Program-made: the position numbers and the translations under genes
Shown: positions 17,890 to 30,842 of the stretch, in pieces
Layout: every line of letters begins with the position of its first letter
Numbering within the stretch: position 1 is the stretch's first letter
Notes under the pieces: model-generated
Seen by the model: only the letters and a program-made list of their open reading frames with translations
Databases searched by the model: none
What the model was told of the DNA's origin: nothing
Source: Methylomarinovum caldicuralii
GTDB taxonomy: Bacteria; Pseudomonadota; Gammaproteobacteria; Methylococcales; Methylothermaceae
Length of the DNA stretch: 64,000 nt
NCBI RefSeq assembly: GCF_033126985.1
Contig: NZ_AP024714.1
Location: forward strand, 248,001-312,000
Direction of reading: 5' to 3'

Positions 17890-19147
17890 CAGGGCAATCG
17901 CATGAACGCTACGTCCATCCAAGCAACTGAGCCCGATAGTGGTCACTGGAGGCGGCCAGGAGCCGCCTTGCCTTGATGCCCCCGCGGCGTTTGGTGGGGT
18001 CGAGGCGAAAGAGATTGAGCACCATCTGTTTGAGCAGCGCCAGGTTATGAGCCGCATGTCGGGTTCGAAGGCGCACCTGATCATCGTTGAATACGACATC
18101 CATACACCAGTGAAGCGGGTTCTCCACCGCCCAATGCTGGCGCACCGCCGAGGCCAGCCGTTCGGCATCGGCCGGCAGGCTGCTGATGTAGAAACGCCGT
18201 TCCCGGGTGGTTTTGCCGGCGACGGTGCGTTCGGACTCGACCACGGCAAAGCAGGCCAGATCCGGCCAGCGCTGGGGCCGGTCCAGGCTGTCGAGCTGGT
18301 CGAACACATAGCAGCGGCGCACTTCCAGGCGACCATGCGCCTTGTCGACCGTCTCGCATTGCTGATGCGGGGTTTTGGCGCGTCCTGAAAGGCCTGGAAG
18401 AAATCCCGGATCGATTCGGCCAGACCTTGCTGGTTGTCCTTGACCGCCAGTACATAGTCGGCCCCCCGGTCACGGATGGCCTTGGCAATCTTGGGATCGG
18501 TCCCCATGGCATCGAGGGTCACCACGCATCCTTTCAAGGCCAGGGTCTCCAGCAGGGCGGGAATGGCCGTCTTCTCGTTGGATTTGTCGGCCACCGCCTC
18601 TTGACCGACCACCAACCGGTACTGAGCCGCAAAGGCACTGACCAGATGCAGGGGATCCTGCCCCTTGGACCGGCTACGCCGACTGGTCTTGCCGTCGATG
18701 GCGATCACCTGACCTTCCAATGCCGGAACCACGCTCACCGCCCAGCGCTGGAAGGCCGATCCGAACGCTTCCGGATCGATCATCGCCAAAATCCGCCCCA
18801 GGGTGTCATGGGACGGAATCCCATGCGGCAAGGGCACATATCGACGCAGCCAATCCAGCTTCTCTTTGCCCCAAAGTTCAATCTCCACCAACGTATCGGC
18901 ACCGCAGATCACCGCACACACCACAACCACCAGCACTTCCACCAGATCGTAGGTTACCTTCGATGATTGTCGCGGGTCCGGAATCGATACGAACACCTCG
19001 CTCAGCGCCAGGGGCTTTTCCAGCATCTGTGCCTCCCACAAAAAGCATGCTCCTCAGAGAAGAAGTCTCTAATCTGCAAGTAATCTGCTGCAAGTCATCG
19101 AATCTTAAACCATCGTCTTCGTGGGGTATATTCATGCGATTGCCCTG
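17890..19147 (-). mobile_element. ISAs1-family insertion sequence
   Basis: A 1258-bp element bounded by the perfect 17-bp inverted repeats CAGGGCAATCGCATGAA (17890-17906) and TTCATGCGATTGCCCTG (19131-19147). No matching direct duplication is seen at the two outer flanks (CCACCAGG versus GCTGCAAC). So one side was probably rearranged after insertion. The right flank is the body of an IS5-type transposase gene. Confidence 0.88.
17909..19026 (-). pseudogene. ISAs1-family transposase, frameshifted
   Basis: DDE transposase in two overlapping frames. The first (from ATG 19026, preceded by GGGAGGCACAG) runs through DPRQSSKVTYDLVEVLVVVV, VIAIDGKTSRRS, VVTLDAMGTDPKIAKAI and YVLAVKDNQQGL to about 18380. 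The second gives RRCYVFDQLDSLDRPQRW, RQHWAVENPLHWCMDVVF with the catalytic Glu, and the stop at 17909. A -1 shift at the A4C4 tract (18369-18376) joins them. The fusion would be about 372 aa, normal for ISAs1. Programmed slippage is possible but a disabling indel is simpler. Confidence 0.8.
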
Positions 19148-19451
19148 GGCTGCAACCCTGATCGAGGGAATCGACGCCAAGTACCTGTTGGCGGACAAAG
19201 GTTACGACAGTGATGCCCTCATCGCCCAGGCCAAAGAGCAAGGGATGGAGCCTGTCATCCCTTCCCGCAGGAATCGCAGGCATCGGCGTGAATACGACAA
19301 GCATTTGTATCGTCTGCGCCATCTGGTCGAGAACGCCTTTTTGCATCTCAAGCGCTGGCGGGGTATCGCCACCCGTTATGCCAAAAATACGGCTTCCTTC
19401 CTTGCCGCCGTGCATATCCGCTGTATCGCCATTTGGGCATCAATCTTGTGA
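19148..19451 (+). pseudogene. IS5-family transposase, C-terminal remnant
   Basis: About 100 residues in one frame: AATLIEGIDAKYLLADKGYD, then the PVIPSRRNRRHRREYD block and HLVENAFLHLKRWRGIATRY with the catalytic Glu region. The stop is at 19451. This matches the C-terminal half of IS5/IS427-group DDE transposases. The N-terminal half is missing; the fragment begins exactly at the ISAs1 right end. Confidence 0.8.
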
Positions 19452-19474
19452 CGACACTATCCAGGAATAGCGCT

Positions 19475-23143
<3,669 letters not shown>

Positions 23144-23227
23144 GGTCGATCGCAGTCTTGTATGGATGGAACCGGGGAACTTTACCACGGGTTTTCGGGA
23201 GGATTGCCTCAATTTTTATCGGCAGTT

Positions 23228-23255
23228 TTGCGATAATGGCAACGGTTTATACAAT
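23228..23255 (+). promoter_or_regulatory. Sigma-70-like promoter for the small exported protein gene
   Basis: TTGCGA, 16 nt, then TACAAT, 30 nt before ATG 23286 and divergent from metH. Confidence 0.5.
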
Positions 23256-23285
23256 CAAAAGAACGATCCAGTCAGGAGAACTACC

Positions 23286-23723
23286 ATGTACAAGCACATC
23301 AGTCTCATCTTGCTCGCCGCCCTTCTGGGCATCGCCAGCGTGAGCCAGGCGGTCACGATCCGCAAACAGACCGCCGCCGCCGACAAGAGCAGCCGCAATC
23401 CGGTCTGTCTTCAGGACGCCAAACCCATCCTGGGCAAATGGACCCTGGTGGAAGTCGCCCCCCGGGCGAGCGGTCAGCGCATTGCCGAAAACCGCACCTG
23501 GGAATTCCGTCCCGACGGCACCCTGGTGACTTCCGGCTACAACCGTCACTTCAAACGCAACGACACCCAGACCTTCCACTACGAGATCGAAAACTGCATG
23601 ATCGTCAGCGATGTGCCCGGCCGTCCCGGCAAGAAGCTGCGTTACCGGGTCTATGACCTGCAGGACGACCGCATGGTTCTGCAAGGCGGTGTCGAAGGTT
23701 TCTACTTCTTCAAGCGTCAGTAA
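23286..23723 (+). CDS. Small exported protein of unknown function
   Basis: A 145-aa protein with a clear Sec signal peptide (Lys then ISLILLAALLGIASVSQA) and a mature part of about 120 residues. The mature part contains ILGKWTLVEVAPRASGQR, WEFRPDGTLVTSGYN and FHYEIENCMIVSD, ending GGVEGFYFFKRQ. The alternating strand pattern and the KW..WEF..G spacing suggest a small lipocalin-like or META-like beta domain, which is only an impression. Two cysteines remain in the mature form. Start at ATG 23286 with ribosome site CAGGAGAAC. The next gene follows after 27 bp, so they probably share a transcript; the membrane partner suggests a periplasmic role. Confidence 0.75.
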   Translation: MYKHISLILLAALLGIASVSQAVTIRKQTAAADKSSRNPVCLQDAKPILGKWTLVEVAPRASGQRIAENRTWEFRPDGTLVTSGYNRHFKRNDTQTFHYEIENCMIVSDVPGRPGKKLRYRVYDLQDDRMVLQGGVEGFYFFKRQ

Positions 23724-23750
23724 TCTTTTCCAGTCTAGGAGGCCGCAACC

Positions 23751-24347
23751 ATGTCCAACGAAACCGAAACGCTTCAGAGCAAGTACAAAAGCGATCTCAT
23801 CATGTGGGCCGGGATTCTGGTGGTGAGCATCATCTTCATCGTCATCTTCTCGATCTTCACCACCACCTCGCCCATCGACCTGGCCAAAAAGATCCTCAGC
23901 GCCATCCTGATCATGTTCCTGCCCGGCTACGTGATCGTCAAACTGTATCTGGACGATCTCAAGCTGAGCGAGAACCCGGCGGTGGACAAGTTCATCCTCT
24001 CCTTCGGCCTGTCGATGGTGACGGTGCAGTCGTTGGCGTTCCTGGTCAACTACTTTGCCGTCTATGGCGAAAACCTGGACCAGGAAGTGCGAATCCAGGT
24101 CGAGAACCTGATCCCGCCGATGATCGTGGTCCTGGTGATCGCCACCGCCGTGGGCCTGAAGTTCTTCTCGAACAAGATCGCCGCCGTGTGGGAGAAGCTC
24201 AACGGCTGGTTCCAGGCCAAGATGGGCGACATGGGTTCCACCCTGCTGCTGGTGCTCGCCACCGCCCTGGCCCTGGCCACGCTGCTGGGCATTCTGCGGT
24301 TGACCCTCTACATCGCCATGAAGGTCATGGGGGTCCCGCCCTACTGA
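23751..24347 (+). CDS. Integral membrane protein of unknown function
   Basis: A 198-aa protein with about five hydrophobic helices: WAGILVVSIIFIVIFSIF, AILIMFLPGYVIVKLYL, FILSFGLSMVTVQSLAFLV, PPMIVVLVIATAVGLKFF and TLLLVLATALALATLLGIL. The FLPGYVIVKLYLDD stretch resembles the loop region of DUF1616-type membrane proteins, a tentative likeness. A strong ribosome site (TAGGAGGCCGCAACC) precedes ATG 23751. It forms a probable operon with the upstream exported protein and is closed by an intrinsic terminator. No catalytic motif is visible. Confidence 0.8.
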   Translation: MSNETETLQSKYKSDLIMWAGILVVSIIFIVIFSIFTTTSPIDLAKKILSAILIMFLPGYVIVKLYLDDLKLSENPAVDKFILSFGLSMVTVQSLAFLVNYFAVYGENLDQEVRIQVENLIPPMIVVLVIATAVGLKFFSNKIAAVWEKLNGWFQAKMGDMGSTLLLVLATALALATLLGILRLTLYIAMKVMGVPPY

Positions 24348-24373
24348 GCCTTTCAGGCCGCTTTGGCGCCAGA

Positions 24374-24406
24374 GAAGGCGGGCCCGCGGGTCCGCCTTCT
24401 TCTTTT
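24374..24406 (+). terminator. Intrinsic terminator after the membrane protein gene
   Basis: GAAGGCGG and CCGCCTTC pair around a GC-rich loop and are followed by TTCTTTT. Confidence 0.85.
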
Positions 24407-24471
24407 CCGGTGCTTGCTTTCGCGGCGGCGAGGCTGCACACTGAAATCCCCCCGGCTGCAGAGGACATCCG

Positions 24472-26752
24472 ATGGACATGCCGTCCCGGCCCGAAACGGC
24501 CGGAGATTTCGACATCGACACCCGCCTCTACGACCGCGCGGTCCGCCTGTTCCGCTTCGCCCGGCGCTTTCTGCGCCTGCACATCAAGCTTCACGATCCC
24601 GACGACTACGTCCGGCAGGGCCAGATCTTCGTTTTCAATCATTTCGCCCGCTTCGAGACCCTGATTCCCCAATACCTGCTCTACGAGCATTGCGGGGCTT
24701 ACTGTTATGCCATCGCCCACCGCGAGCTGTTCGAAATCGACCCCAACCTGACACAGCTGCTGCGCGCCACCGGCGCCGTGCCCCACGACCATCCCCGGCT
24801 GCTGCCGCTGCTGGCCCGGAAGATCCTCCAGGGCCACAAGGTCATCGTCTTTCCCGAAGGCGGCATGGTCAAGGACCGCCGGGTGATCGACCGCCGCGGC
24901 CGCTACCGCATCTACTCCCGCACCGCCCGCCGCTGGCGCAAGCAGCACACCGGCGCCGCGGTCCTCGCCCTGGGGCTGGACCTGTTCAAACAAACCGTCC
25001 TGCGGGCCGCCGCCGACGGCGACGATGCCCAGCTGCAGCGCTGGTACCGGGCGCTTGGGCTGGAGGACACCGAGACCCTGCTGCAGCGCTGCCGCACCCC
25101 GACCCGGATCGTGCCGGCCAACATCACCTTCTTCCCCTTGCGCCTGGAACCCAACTGGCTGCTGGAGGTGGCCCGGCGTTTCCGCCCCGGCCTCAAACGC
25201 CGCCATCTGGAGGAGCTGCTGATCGAAGGCAACCTGCTGCTACGGGAGACCGACATGGACGTGCAGCTGGCAGCGCCGATTTCGGTGCGCCAATTCTGGC
25301 GCCCCTGGGAACTCGCCCTGGCGCCCCGGACCACGGACCTGGACACGATCTATCGCTGGCACCAAAGCCCCTCGCCGCTGCAGCGCTGGCTGGCCTGGCG
25401 TCTCCGCCGCCACGCCGAAACCATCCGCGACTGCTACATGGCGGCGATGTACCAGGCGGTCAGCGTCAACCTGTGCCACTTGGCCGCCACCCTGATTCAA
25501 CACTGGTTCCATGCCGGTCACGACGCCATCGACCGCTCCCGCTTCCGCCGCATCCTGTATCTGGCGATCAAGCACCTGCAGCGCCAGCCGCAGGTTCACC
25601 TGCACCGCAGCCTGGCCAATCCGGAAAATTACCAGTCACTGCCGGACGCTGTGCCCCCCGCCCCTGGAGCAGTTTCTCTGCACCGCCGCCGCTGCCGGCC
25701 TCATCGAACCGGTAGGGGGGCGGCTGCATTTCCTTCCCAAGCTGGGACAGGAATTCGGCCTCGACAGCATCCGCCTGGAGAACCCGATCACCGTCTATGC
25801 CAACGAGGCCGCGCCGGTGCATGCCGTGCGCCGGGCGGTGACGGCCGCCATCGACGAAGCCGGGCAGGCGGGGCCGGCCGCCCTGGCCCGCTGGCGTTTC
25901 GACGACGAGGTGCAGTCCTGGCATTGGGACCGGCGTTTCTACCAGGCCCGGTGCTTTGCCGAGATCAACCGCCGCGAGGGCCCCAAGCGGGAAGGCCGGC
26001 CGTTCCTGCTCGACCCACCCCACCGCAACGACTGCGGCGTCCTCCTGGTTCACGGCTTGCTGGCCTCCCCAGCGGTGATGCGCCCGTTGGGGGAAAATCT
26101 CGCCCGGGCGGGCTACACGGTCCTGGGGGTGCGCCTGAAGGGACACGGCACCTCCCCCTGCGATCTGCGCGAACGCAGCCGCGGGGACTGGCTGGCATCG
26201 GTCCGCCGCGGTCACCGCATCCTCGCCGACCTCTGCCCCCAGACCGCCATCGTAGGCTTTGCCACCGGGGCGCTGCTGGCGCTGCAGCTGGCCGCCATCC
26301 AGCCGGACCGACTCATGGCCGTGGTCGCCGTTTCCGCGCCCCTGCGCTTCCGCCAGCGGACGCTGCGCTGGATCCCCCTGGTCTATCAGGCCAACCGCCT
26401 GATCCAGTGGATGAGCGACGGCGGTGTGTCGGAATTCGTCCACAACCCTTCGGGACACCCGGAAACCAACTACACCCAGGTTCCCCTGCGGGCGCTGCAC
26501 GAGCTGCACCAGCTCATGGAGGAAACCCCTGAGGCGGCGGCGACGGTCCATTGCCCGGTCCTGCTGCTGCAGGGCAACCGCGACCCGGTGGTCGACCCAG
26601 ACAGCGCCCGCCGCCTGCTCGCCCACCTGAAAAGCCAGACCAAATTCCTGGCCCTGGTGCCTTCCCGCCGCCACGACATCGTGTTCCGCAATACCCTGCG
26701 GAGCCACGACACCATCCTCCATTTCCTCGACCTTTACGCAGTGCCGCCATGA
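24472..26752 (+). pseudogene. PlsC-like acyltransferase fused to alpha/beta hydrolase, frameshifted at a C6 tract
   Basis: The N-terminal half (24472 to about 25650) is a glycerolipid acyltransferase. It has FNHFARFETL (block I, with Glu where HX4D normally has Asp) and VIVFPEGGMVKD (block III). The C-terminal half, in the +1 frame, is an alpha/beta hydrolase: LLVHGLLASPAVMRPL, VRLKGHGTSP, the acid loop GNRDPVVDP and the histidine loop SRRHDIVF. The frames join at six C's (25654-25659); with five, VPPPLEQFLCTAA reads through and yields a protein of about 759 aa. The nucleophile elbow is VGFATG, with Ala instead of Ser, so ordinary ester hydrolysis is doubtful. Its stop overlaps the next start (ATGA). 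Could be phase variation, decay or a sequence error. Confidence 0.8.
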
Positions 26753-28430
26753 CCGACCGTCCCTGGTTCGCCCACTACCCGCCCGGCCTGCCCGCCGAAC
26801 TGCCGCCCCGGCGCGACCCCTCCCTGATCGCCCTGTTCGACCGCTGCTGCCGCCATTTCGCTGACCGGCCGGCCCTGGAAAACTTCGGCACCGCTCTGAG
26901 CTACCGCCGCTGGCACGACCTGTCCCGCCGTTTCGCCGCCGCCCTCCAGCAGCTGGGACTGGAAAAAGGCCAGCGCCTGGCGATCATGCTGCCCAATTTC
27001 CTCAGCTACCCGGTGGCCCTGACAGGCACCCTGCGGGCCGGGCTGGTGGTGGTCAACCTCAACCCGCTGTTCACCCCCCCCGGGAGCTGACGGTGGAACT
27101 GGAAGACGCGCGGCCGGACGCCCTCGTCATCCTCGAGCAGCTCCTTCCCAAACTGGCAAAAGTGCCTGCCGCATACCGTCCCCGACGGCAGATCGTGGTC
27201 CGGGCCGGAGACCTGCTCGAAGCCTGGAAGCGCCCGGCGGCCGACTGGCTGGCCCGCTGGCGCGGCCGCAGCTGGCCCCGCTGGCCGCAACAGGCGCTCG
27301 CCTTCCACGAACTGCTCCAGACCCGCACCGATCCCGTACCGGTCCCCCTGTCACCGGCAGACCCGGCCTTCCTGCAGTACACCGGCGGCACCACCGGCAC
27401 GCCCAAGGGTGCCGTGCTCAGCCACGCCAACCTGCTCGCCAACGTCGAGCAGGTACGGCTGTGGCTCACCTGCAGCGGCTGGCGCCGGCCGCTGCGTCCG
27501 GGGCGGGAACGGCTGGTCACCGCCCTACCCCTGTCCCACATCTTCGCCCTCACCGCCAACCTGTGGGTGGGGCTGAGCATCGGCAGCCACAACCAGCTGG
27601 TTCCCGATCCCCGCAACCTGCGCGATCTGGTCCGGGTACTGCGGCGCTCCCGTTTCACCGCCATCACCGGGGTCAACACCCTGTTCGACCATCTGCTGCG
27701 GGCCCCCGGCTTCGCGCGGCTGGACTTCTCCCACCTGGGTCTGACCGTGGCCGGCGGCATGCCCATGCACCCGACGGTGGCCGAGCGCTGGCAGGCGGTG
27801 ACCGGCTGTCCGGTCATAGAAGGCTACGGGCTCACCGAGGCATCCCCGGTGGTCACCCTCAATCCGCTCGATCTGGAACGCTACAACGGCAGCATCGGGC
27901 TGCCGCTTCCCGGCACCGACTGCCGGCTGCGCCGCGACGGCGAAGACGCCCCGCCCGGGGAGGCGGGCGAGCTGTGTGTGCGCGGGCCGCAGGTGATGCA
28001 GGGTTACTGGAACCGCCCGGAGGAAACCGCCGCCACTTTCACCGCCGACGGCTGGCTGCGCACCGGCGACATCGCCCGCATGGACGCCGACGGCTTCTTC
28101 TACATCGTCGACCGCAAGAAGGACATGATCCTGGTGTCCGGCTTCAACGTCTACCCCAGCGAGATCGAGGCGGTGGTCTCACAGCACCCCGGGGTGCGCG
28201 AATGTGCCGCCGTGGGCGTGCCCGATCCCGATACCGGCGAGGCGGTCATGCTGTTCGTGGTCCGCCAGGACCCGGATCTCGACGAGTCGGCACTGCGGGC
28301 GTGGTGCCGCGAGCGCCTGACCGCCTACAAACGCCCCCGGCGGATCGTGTTCCTGGATGAGCTGCCCAAATCCGCCATCGGCAAAGTGCTGCGCCGCCAG
28401 CTGCGGGAGGCGGCACGCGCCCGAATTTGA
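26749..28430 (+). pseudogene. Acyl-CoA synthetase (AMP-forming), frameshifted at a C8 tract
   Basis: FadD-like adenylate-forming ligase, expected to activate fatty acids to acyl-CoA for the adjacent acyltransferase. The first frame (ATG 26749) encodes ADRPALENFGTALSYRRW and LAIMLPNFLSYPVAL and stops at 27090 after NPLFTPP. The second starts within RELTVELEDARPDALVI. It carries the AMP-binding loop YTGGTTGTPKGAVLSH, GYGLTEASPVV, the hinge DRKKDMILVSGFNVYPSEIE and the catalytic lysine in PKSAIGKVLRRQL. Eight C's (27074-27081) separate the frames; six or nine would restore one protein of about 560 aa, the family's usual length. Overlaps the upstream fusion gene by ATGA. Confidence 0.85.
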
Positions 28431-28467
28431 TCCACGTCAAAACCACGGCCGGCAAAGTGCCTATAAT
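28427..28467 (+). promoter_or_regulatory. FNR/Anr-type promoter (box at about -41.5, TATAAT)
   Basis: TTGATCCACGTCAA (28427-28440) matches the FNR consensus TTGAT-N4-ATCAA with one mismatch. A perfect TATAAT lies at 28462-28467. With the start expected near 28475, the box centre is about 41 bp upstream, the spacing of class II FNR-activated promoters. The box overlaps the stop codon of the acyl-CoA synthetase gene. Confidence 0.6.
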
Positions 28468-28474
28468 TGAAACC

Positions 28475-28575
28475 AGACGTGTTGCAGCCATCGTGACAAG
28501 GTGGATTTGAAGGCGGTCAGAGACTGTGACCGCATTTTCTGTACCAAAAAGGCGGATCTTGCGATCCGCCTTTTC
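28475..28575 (+). ncRNA. Candidate FNR-controlled small RNA, about 100 nt
   Basis: Between the promoter and a strong intrinsic terminator there is no reading frame of note. There is a perfect stem-loop GCGGTCA-GAGACTG-TGACCGC (28513-28533), then an unpaired ATTTTCTGTACC and the terminator hairpin with its T-run. A single-stranded 5' region, a stem, an A/U-rich stretch and a terminal hairpin are typical of Hfq-type trans-acting RNAs such as E. coli FnrS. No sequence similarity to FnrS was recognised. Expression and targets are not known; this is an inference from signals alone. Confidence 0.5.
28546..28574. terminator. Bidirectional intrinsic terminator
   Basis: AAAAA-GGCGGATC-TTGC-GATCCGCC-TTTT. 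An A-run on one side and a T-run on the other let it serve both the plus-strand candidate sRNA and the converging rplI operon. Confidence 0.88.
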
Positions 28576-28596
28576 GCTTCCGGATACCGGGGAGGC

Positions 28597-29046
28597 TCAG
28601 GCTTCCGGCTGCACCACCACCTTGACGGTGGCGGTCACGTCCGGATGGAGCCGCAGCTCCACCTCGTATTCGCCGGTCTGGCGCAGCGGCCCTTCCGGCA
28701 GCAGCACTTCCTGACGCGATACCGGCACCCCGGCGGCGGTGATGGCCTCGGCCAGATTCTGGGTGCCGATGGAACCGTAGAGCTTGCCTTCCGGACCTGC
28801 CTTCTGGGTGATGACCACCTCCAGCTCGGCCAGTTTCTCGGCCCGCTCCCGGGCCGCCTGCAACGCCTCGGCGGCCTTGCGTTCCAGTTCCGCCCGGCGC
28901 TGCTCGAACTCGGCGATGCGCTCGGGCGTGGCCCGTACGGCCTTGCCCTGGGGAATCAGATAGTTGCGGGCATAACCGGGTTTGACGTCAACCCGGTCGC
29001 CCAGATCGCCCAGATTGGCGATTTTTTCAAGCAGAATCACTTCCAT
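28597..29046 (-). CDS. rplI: 50S ribosomal protein L9
   Basis: Binds 23S rRNA near the base of the L1 stalk. At 149 aa it has the usual length and layout. The N-terminal domain begins [17 protein letters not shown] and [14 protein letters not shown], the L9 signature. A long charged connecting helix follows ([19 protein letters not shown]), then the C-terminal domain. It is the last gene of the rpsF-rpsR-(DUF2232)-rplI operon and ends at the bidirectional terminator. Confidence 0.98.
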   Translation of the reverse strand: MEVILLEKIANLGDLGDRVDVKPGYARNYLIPQGKAVRATPERIAEFEQRRAELERKAAEALQAARERAEKLAELEVVITQKAGPEGKLYGSIGTQNLAEAITAAGVPVSRQEVLLPEGPLRQTGEYEVELRLHPDVTATVKVVVQPEA

Positions 29047-29072
29047 GGGTCTTGTACCTCGAAGTCAATGAA

Positions 29073-29973
29073 TTATTCAGCCGGCAAAAAACGGCCGCGC
29101 CAGTCGAACCAGGCATCGCTCAGGCCCACCAGCGCCAGCGGCAGGAAAACGTGGGGCACCAGCGCCATCAGGATGTAAAGGCCATAGAGCCAGCCGCGCA
29201 TGCCGCGGGCGGCGAGGATGGCGTGCAGGACGGCAACGCCGGCGAACACGTAGAGGACGAAAAGCACGATCCCTACGTTCACCAGCACCTCGTGCAGCTT
29301 GCCGTCGGCAAAAGTCCCCAGCACCCACCAGGGCGAACGTAAACCAGGCCAGGGAGGGGCGCAGGCGCAGCGCCAGGAACTCTTGGCGGAAACCACCGGG
29401 ATTGTAGAGCAGCGCCTGCCACCAGCGTCCCCAGATCAGACTCAACGCCAGGCTGGAAACCATCCCGGCCGCCATGATGCCGGTCATGTAACGGGCCATG
29501 GTCACCAGCTGCGGCTGCCACAGGGCGGTATCGGCGCCGGCCTGGCGCCAGACCGGTCCGAACACGGCCTGGAGGCGCTGATACCAGAAATCCGCCGGAT
29601 CGTTCATGACGGCGTACACCAGAATCACCCCGGCCATGCCGATCACCGTCAGCAGGGCCAGCGTCAGCCCCAGGTCGCGGCTCAGGCGCAGAAACAGGGC
29701 CGTCCCCCACACCGGCAGCCACAGCAGCAGGCCGTAGGCGGCGGGAAGGACGAAATTCCCCAGCACGATGGCCCCCAAAAGCCCTGCGGCCAGACTCGCC
29801 GCCAGCAGGGTGTTGAGCCCTTCGCGCCAGCCCAGACGCAAGGTCACCAGCGCCACCACCGCCGCCGCCAGCAGGCTCAGGGGCGGAAACAGCAGCGACA
29901 GCATCAGGGCGGTTGCGGCCACCGCGATGGCCTGCATCCGGCCCTGCATGATGAAGCTGGCGAGAAAGCGCAT
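29073..29973 (-). pseudogene. DUF2232/YybS-like multipass membrane protein, frameshifted
   Basis: About 300 aa with eight or so hydrophobic helices, placed between rpsR and rplI as in many gammaproteobacteria. The first frame starts at 29973 (MRFLASFIMQGRMQAIAVAA) and covers about 210 residues to LRLRPSLAWFTFAL. The conserved end (LGTFADGKLHEVLVNVGIVL to GLSDAWFDWRGRFLPAE, stop 29073) lies in another frame. Dropping one G near 29331 (CTGGTGGGTGCTGG to CTGGTGGTGCTGG) restores FALVVLGTFADGK. Either a real recent indel or a sequence error; the rest of the gene is undecayed. Function is not established. Confidence 0.8.
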
Positions 29974-29993
29974 CGACGCTGCCGCAGGTTGGC

Positions 29994-30221
29994 TTACTTG
30001 TGGGCGTCACAATACGGCAGCAGCGCCAGATAGCGGGCCCTTTTTATGGCCTTGGCGAGCTGCCTCTGATACTTGGCGCTGGTGCCGGTGATACGGCTGG
30101 GGACGATCTTGCCGGTTTCGGTGATGTATTCCTTCAGGGTGTCGAGATCCTTGTAGTCAATCTCCTTGACTCCCTCCGCGGTGAAGCGGCAGTACTTACG
30201 GCGGCGGATGAAACGTGCCAT
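29994..30221 (-). CDS. rpsR: 30S ribosomal protein S18
   Basis: A 75-aa protein with [17 protein letters not shown], then [19 protein letters not shown] and [20 protein letters not shown], ending [11 protein letters not shown]. It pairs with S6 on the small-subunit platform. It lies 19 bp downstream of rpsF in the same operon. The cysteine in KYCRF is retained. Confidence 0.98.
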   Translation of the reverse strand: MARFIRRRKYCRFTAEGVKEIDYKDLDTLKEYITETGKIVPSRITGTSAKYQRQLAKAIKRARYLALLPYCDAHK

Positions 30222-30240
30222 GGTTTACCTCGTGTTCGAT

Positions 30241-30657
30241 TCAGGATTCGCTGGACTGGGCCGCGGCTTCTGCCTCGGCCGGCTTCTCTTCAGCCGGGGC
30301 CGGCTTGGGCTCGGGCCGGCGCTCGGCCGCCTCGGCTTCCTTGGCCTTCGCCATCGGCGACGGTTCGGTGACCGCCTCGTCGCGCTGGATGATCAGCTCG
30401 CGCAGGATGGCGTCGTTGAAGCGGAAATGACTCTGCAGCTCGGCGATGGTTTCCTGATCGCACTCGATGTTCATCAGGATGTAATGGGCCTTGTGCAGCT
30501 TCTGGATCGAATAGGCCAACTGGCGCCGGCCCCAGTCCTCCAGCCGGTGGATCTTGCCGCCCTTGTCCTCGATCATGGCGCGGTAGCGCTCGAGCATGGC
30601 GGGCACCTGCGGACTCTGGTCCGGATGGACCAGGAACACGATTTCGTAGTGTCGCAT
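30241..30657 (-). CDS. rpsF: 30S ribosomal protein S6
   Basis: A 138-aa protein starting [19 protein letters not shown], with [20 protein letters not shown] and [17 protein letters not shown]. This is the ferredoxin-like fold that binds S18. A C-terminal tail of about 40 residues rich in Glu, Ala and Pro follows, comparable to the Glu-rich tails that RimK extends in enterics. First gene of the operon, with GTAAGGAGCC before the ATG and its own promoter upstream. Confidence 0.98.
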   Translation of the reverse strand: MRHYEIVFLVHPDQSPQVPAMLERYRAMIEDKGGKIHRLEDWGRRQLAYSIQKLHKAHYILMNIECDQETIAELQSHFRFNDAILRELIIQRDEAVTEPSPMAKAKEAEAAERRPEPKPAPAEEKPAEAEAAAQSSES

Positions 30658-30709
30658 AATGGCTCCTTACGGTTTGAAAAGCTTTCTACCCGATGTAGTA
30701 AAGCAAGGA

Positions 30710-30771
30710 GCGAATGGGAACATTCGCCGTGATAAACGGCTAATTGTAGCCGCTCAAGGGCAGGGAAACAA
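30710..30771 (-). promoter_or_regulatory. rpsF operon promoter and leader hairpin
   Basis: On the minus strand, TTGTTT (30766-30771), 17 nt, then TACAAT (30743-30748). The leader of about 80 nt holds a perfect stem-loop GCGAATG-TTCC-CATTCGC (30710-30727). S6:S18-responsive leaders are known for this operon in other bacteria; whether this hairpin is one is not decided by the sequence. Confidence 0.55.
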
Positions 30772-30842
30772 TGGTCGGATGCCCCATCGTCCACCTTGCC
30801 GGAGGAGGCTGAGAAGGCGCAAATTGACGGGCGCCAGGCGAT

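Noticed and set aside
23144-23285. Cobalamin or SAM riboswitch before metH
   Set aside because: The gap is 142 bp and is shared with a divergent promoter; no recognisable box or conserved pairing was seen.
24352-28430. Prophage or defence-type reading of the lipid locus
   Set aside because: The motifs are those of acyltransferase, alpha/beta hydrolase and acyl-CoA synthetase. Nothing phage- or defence-related lies nearby.
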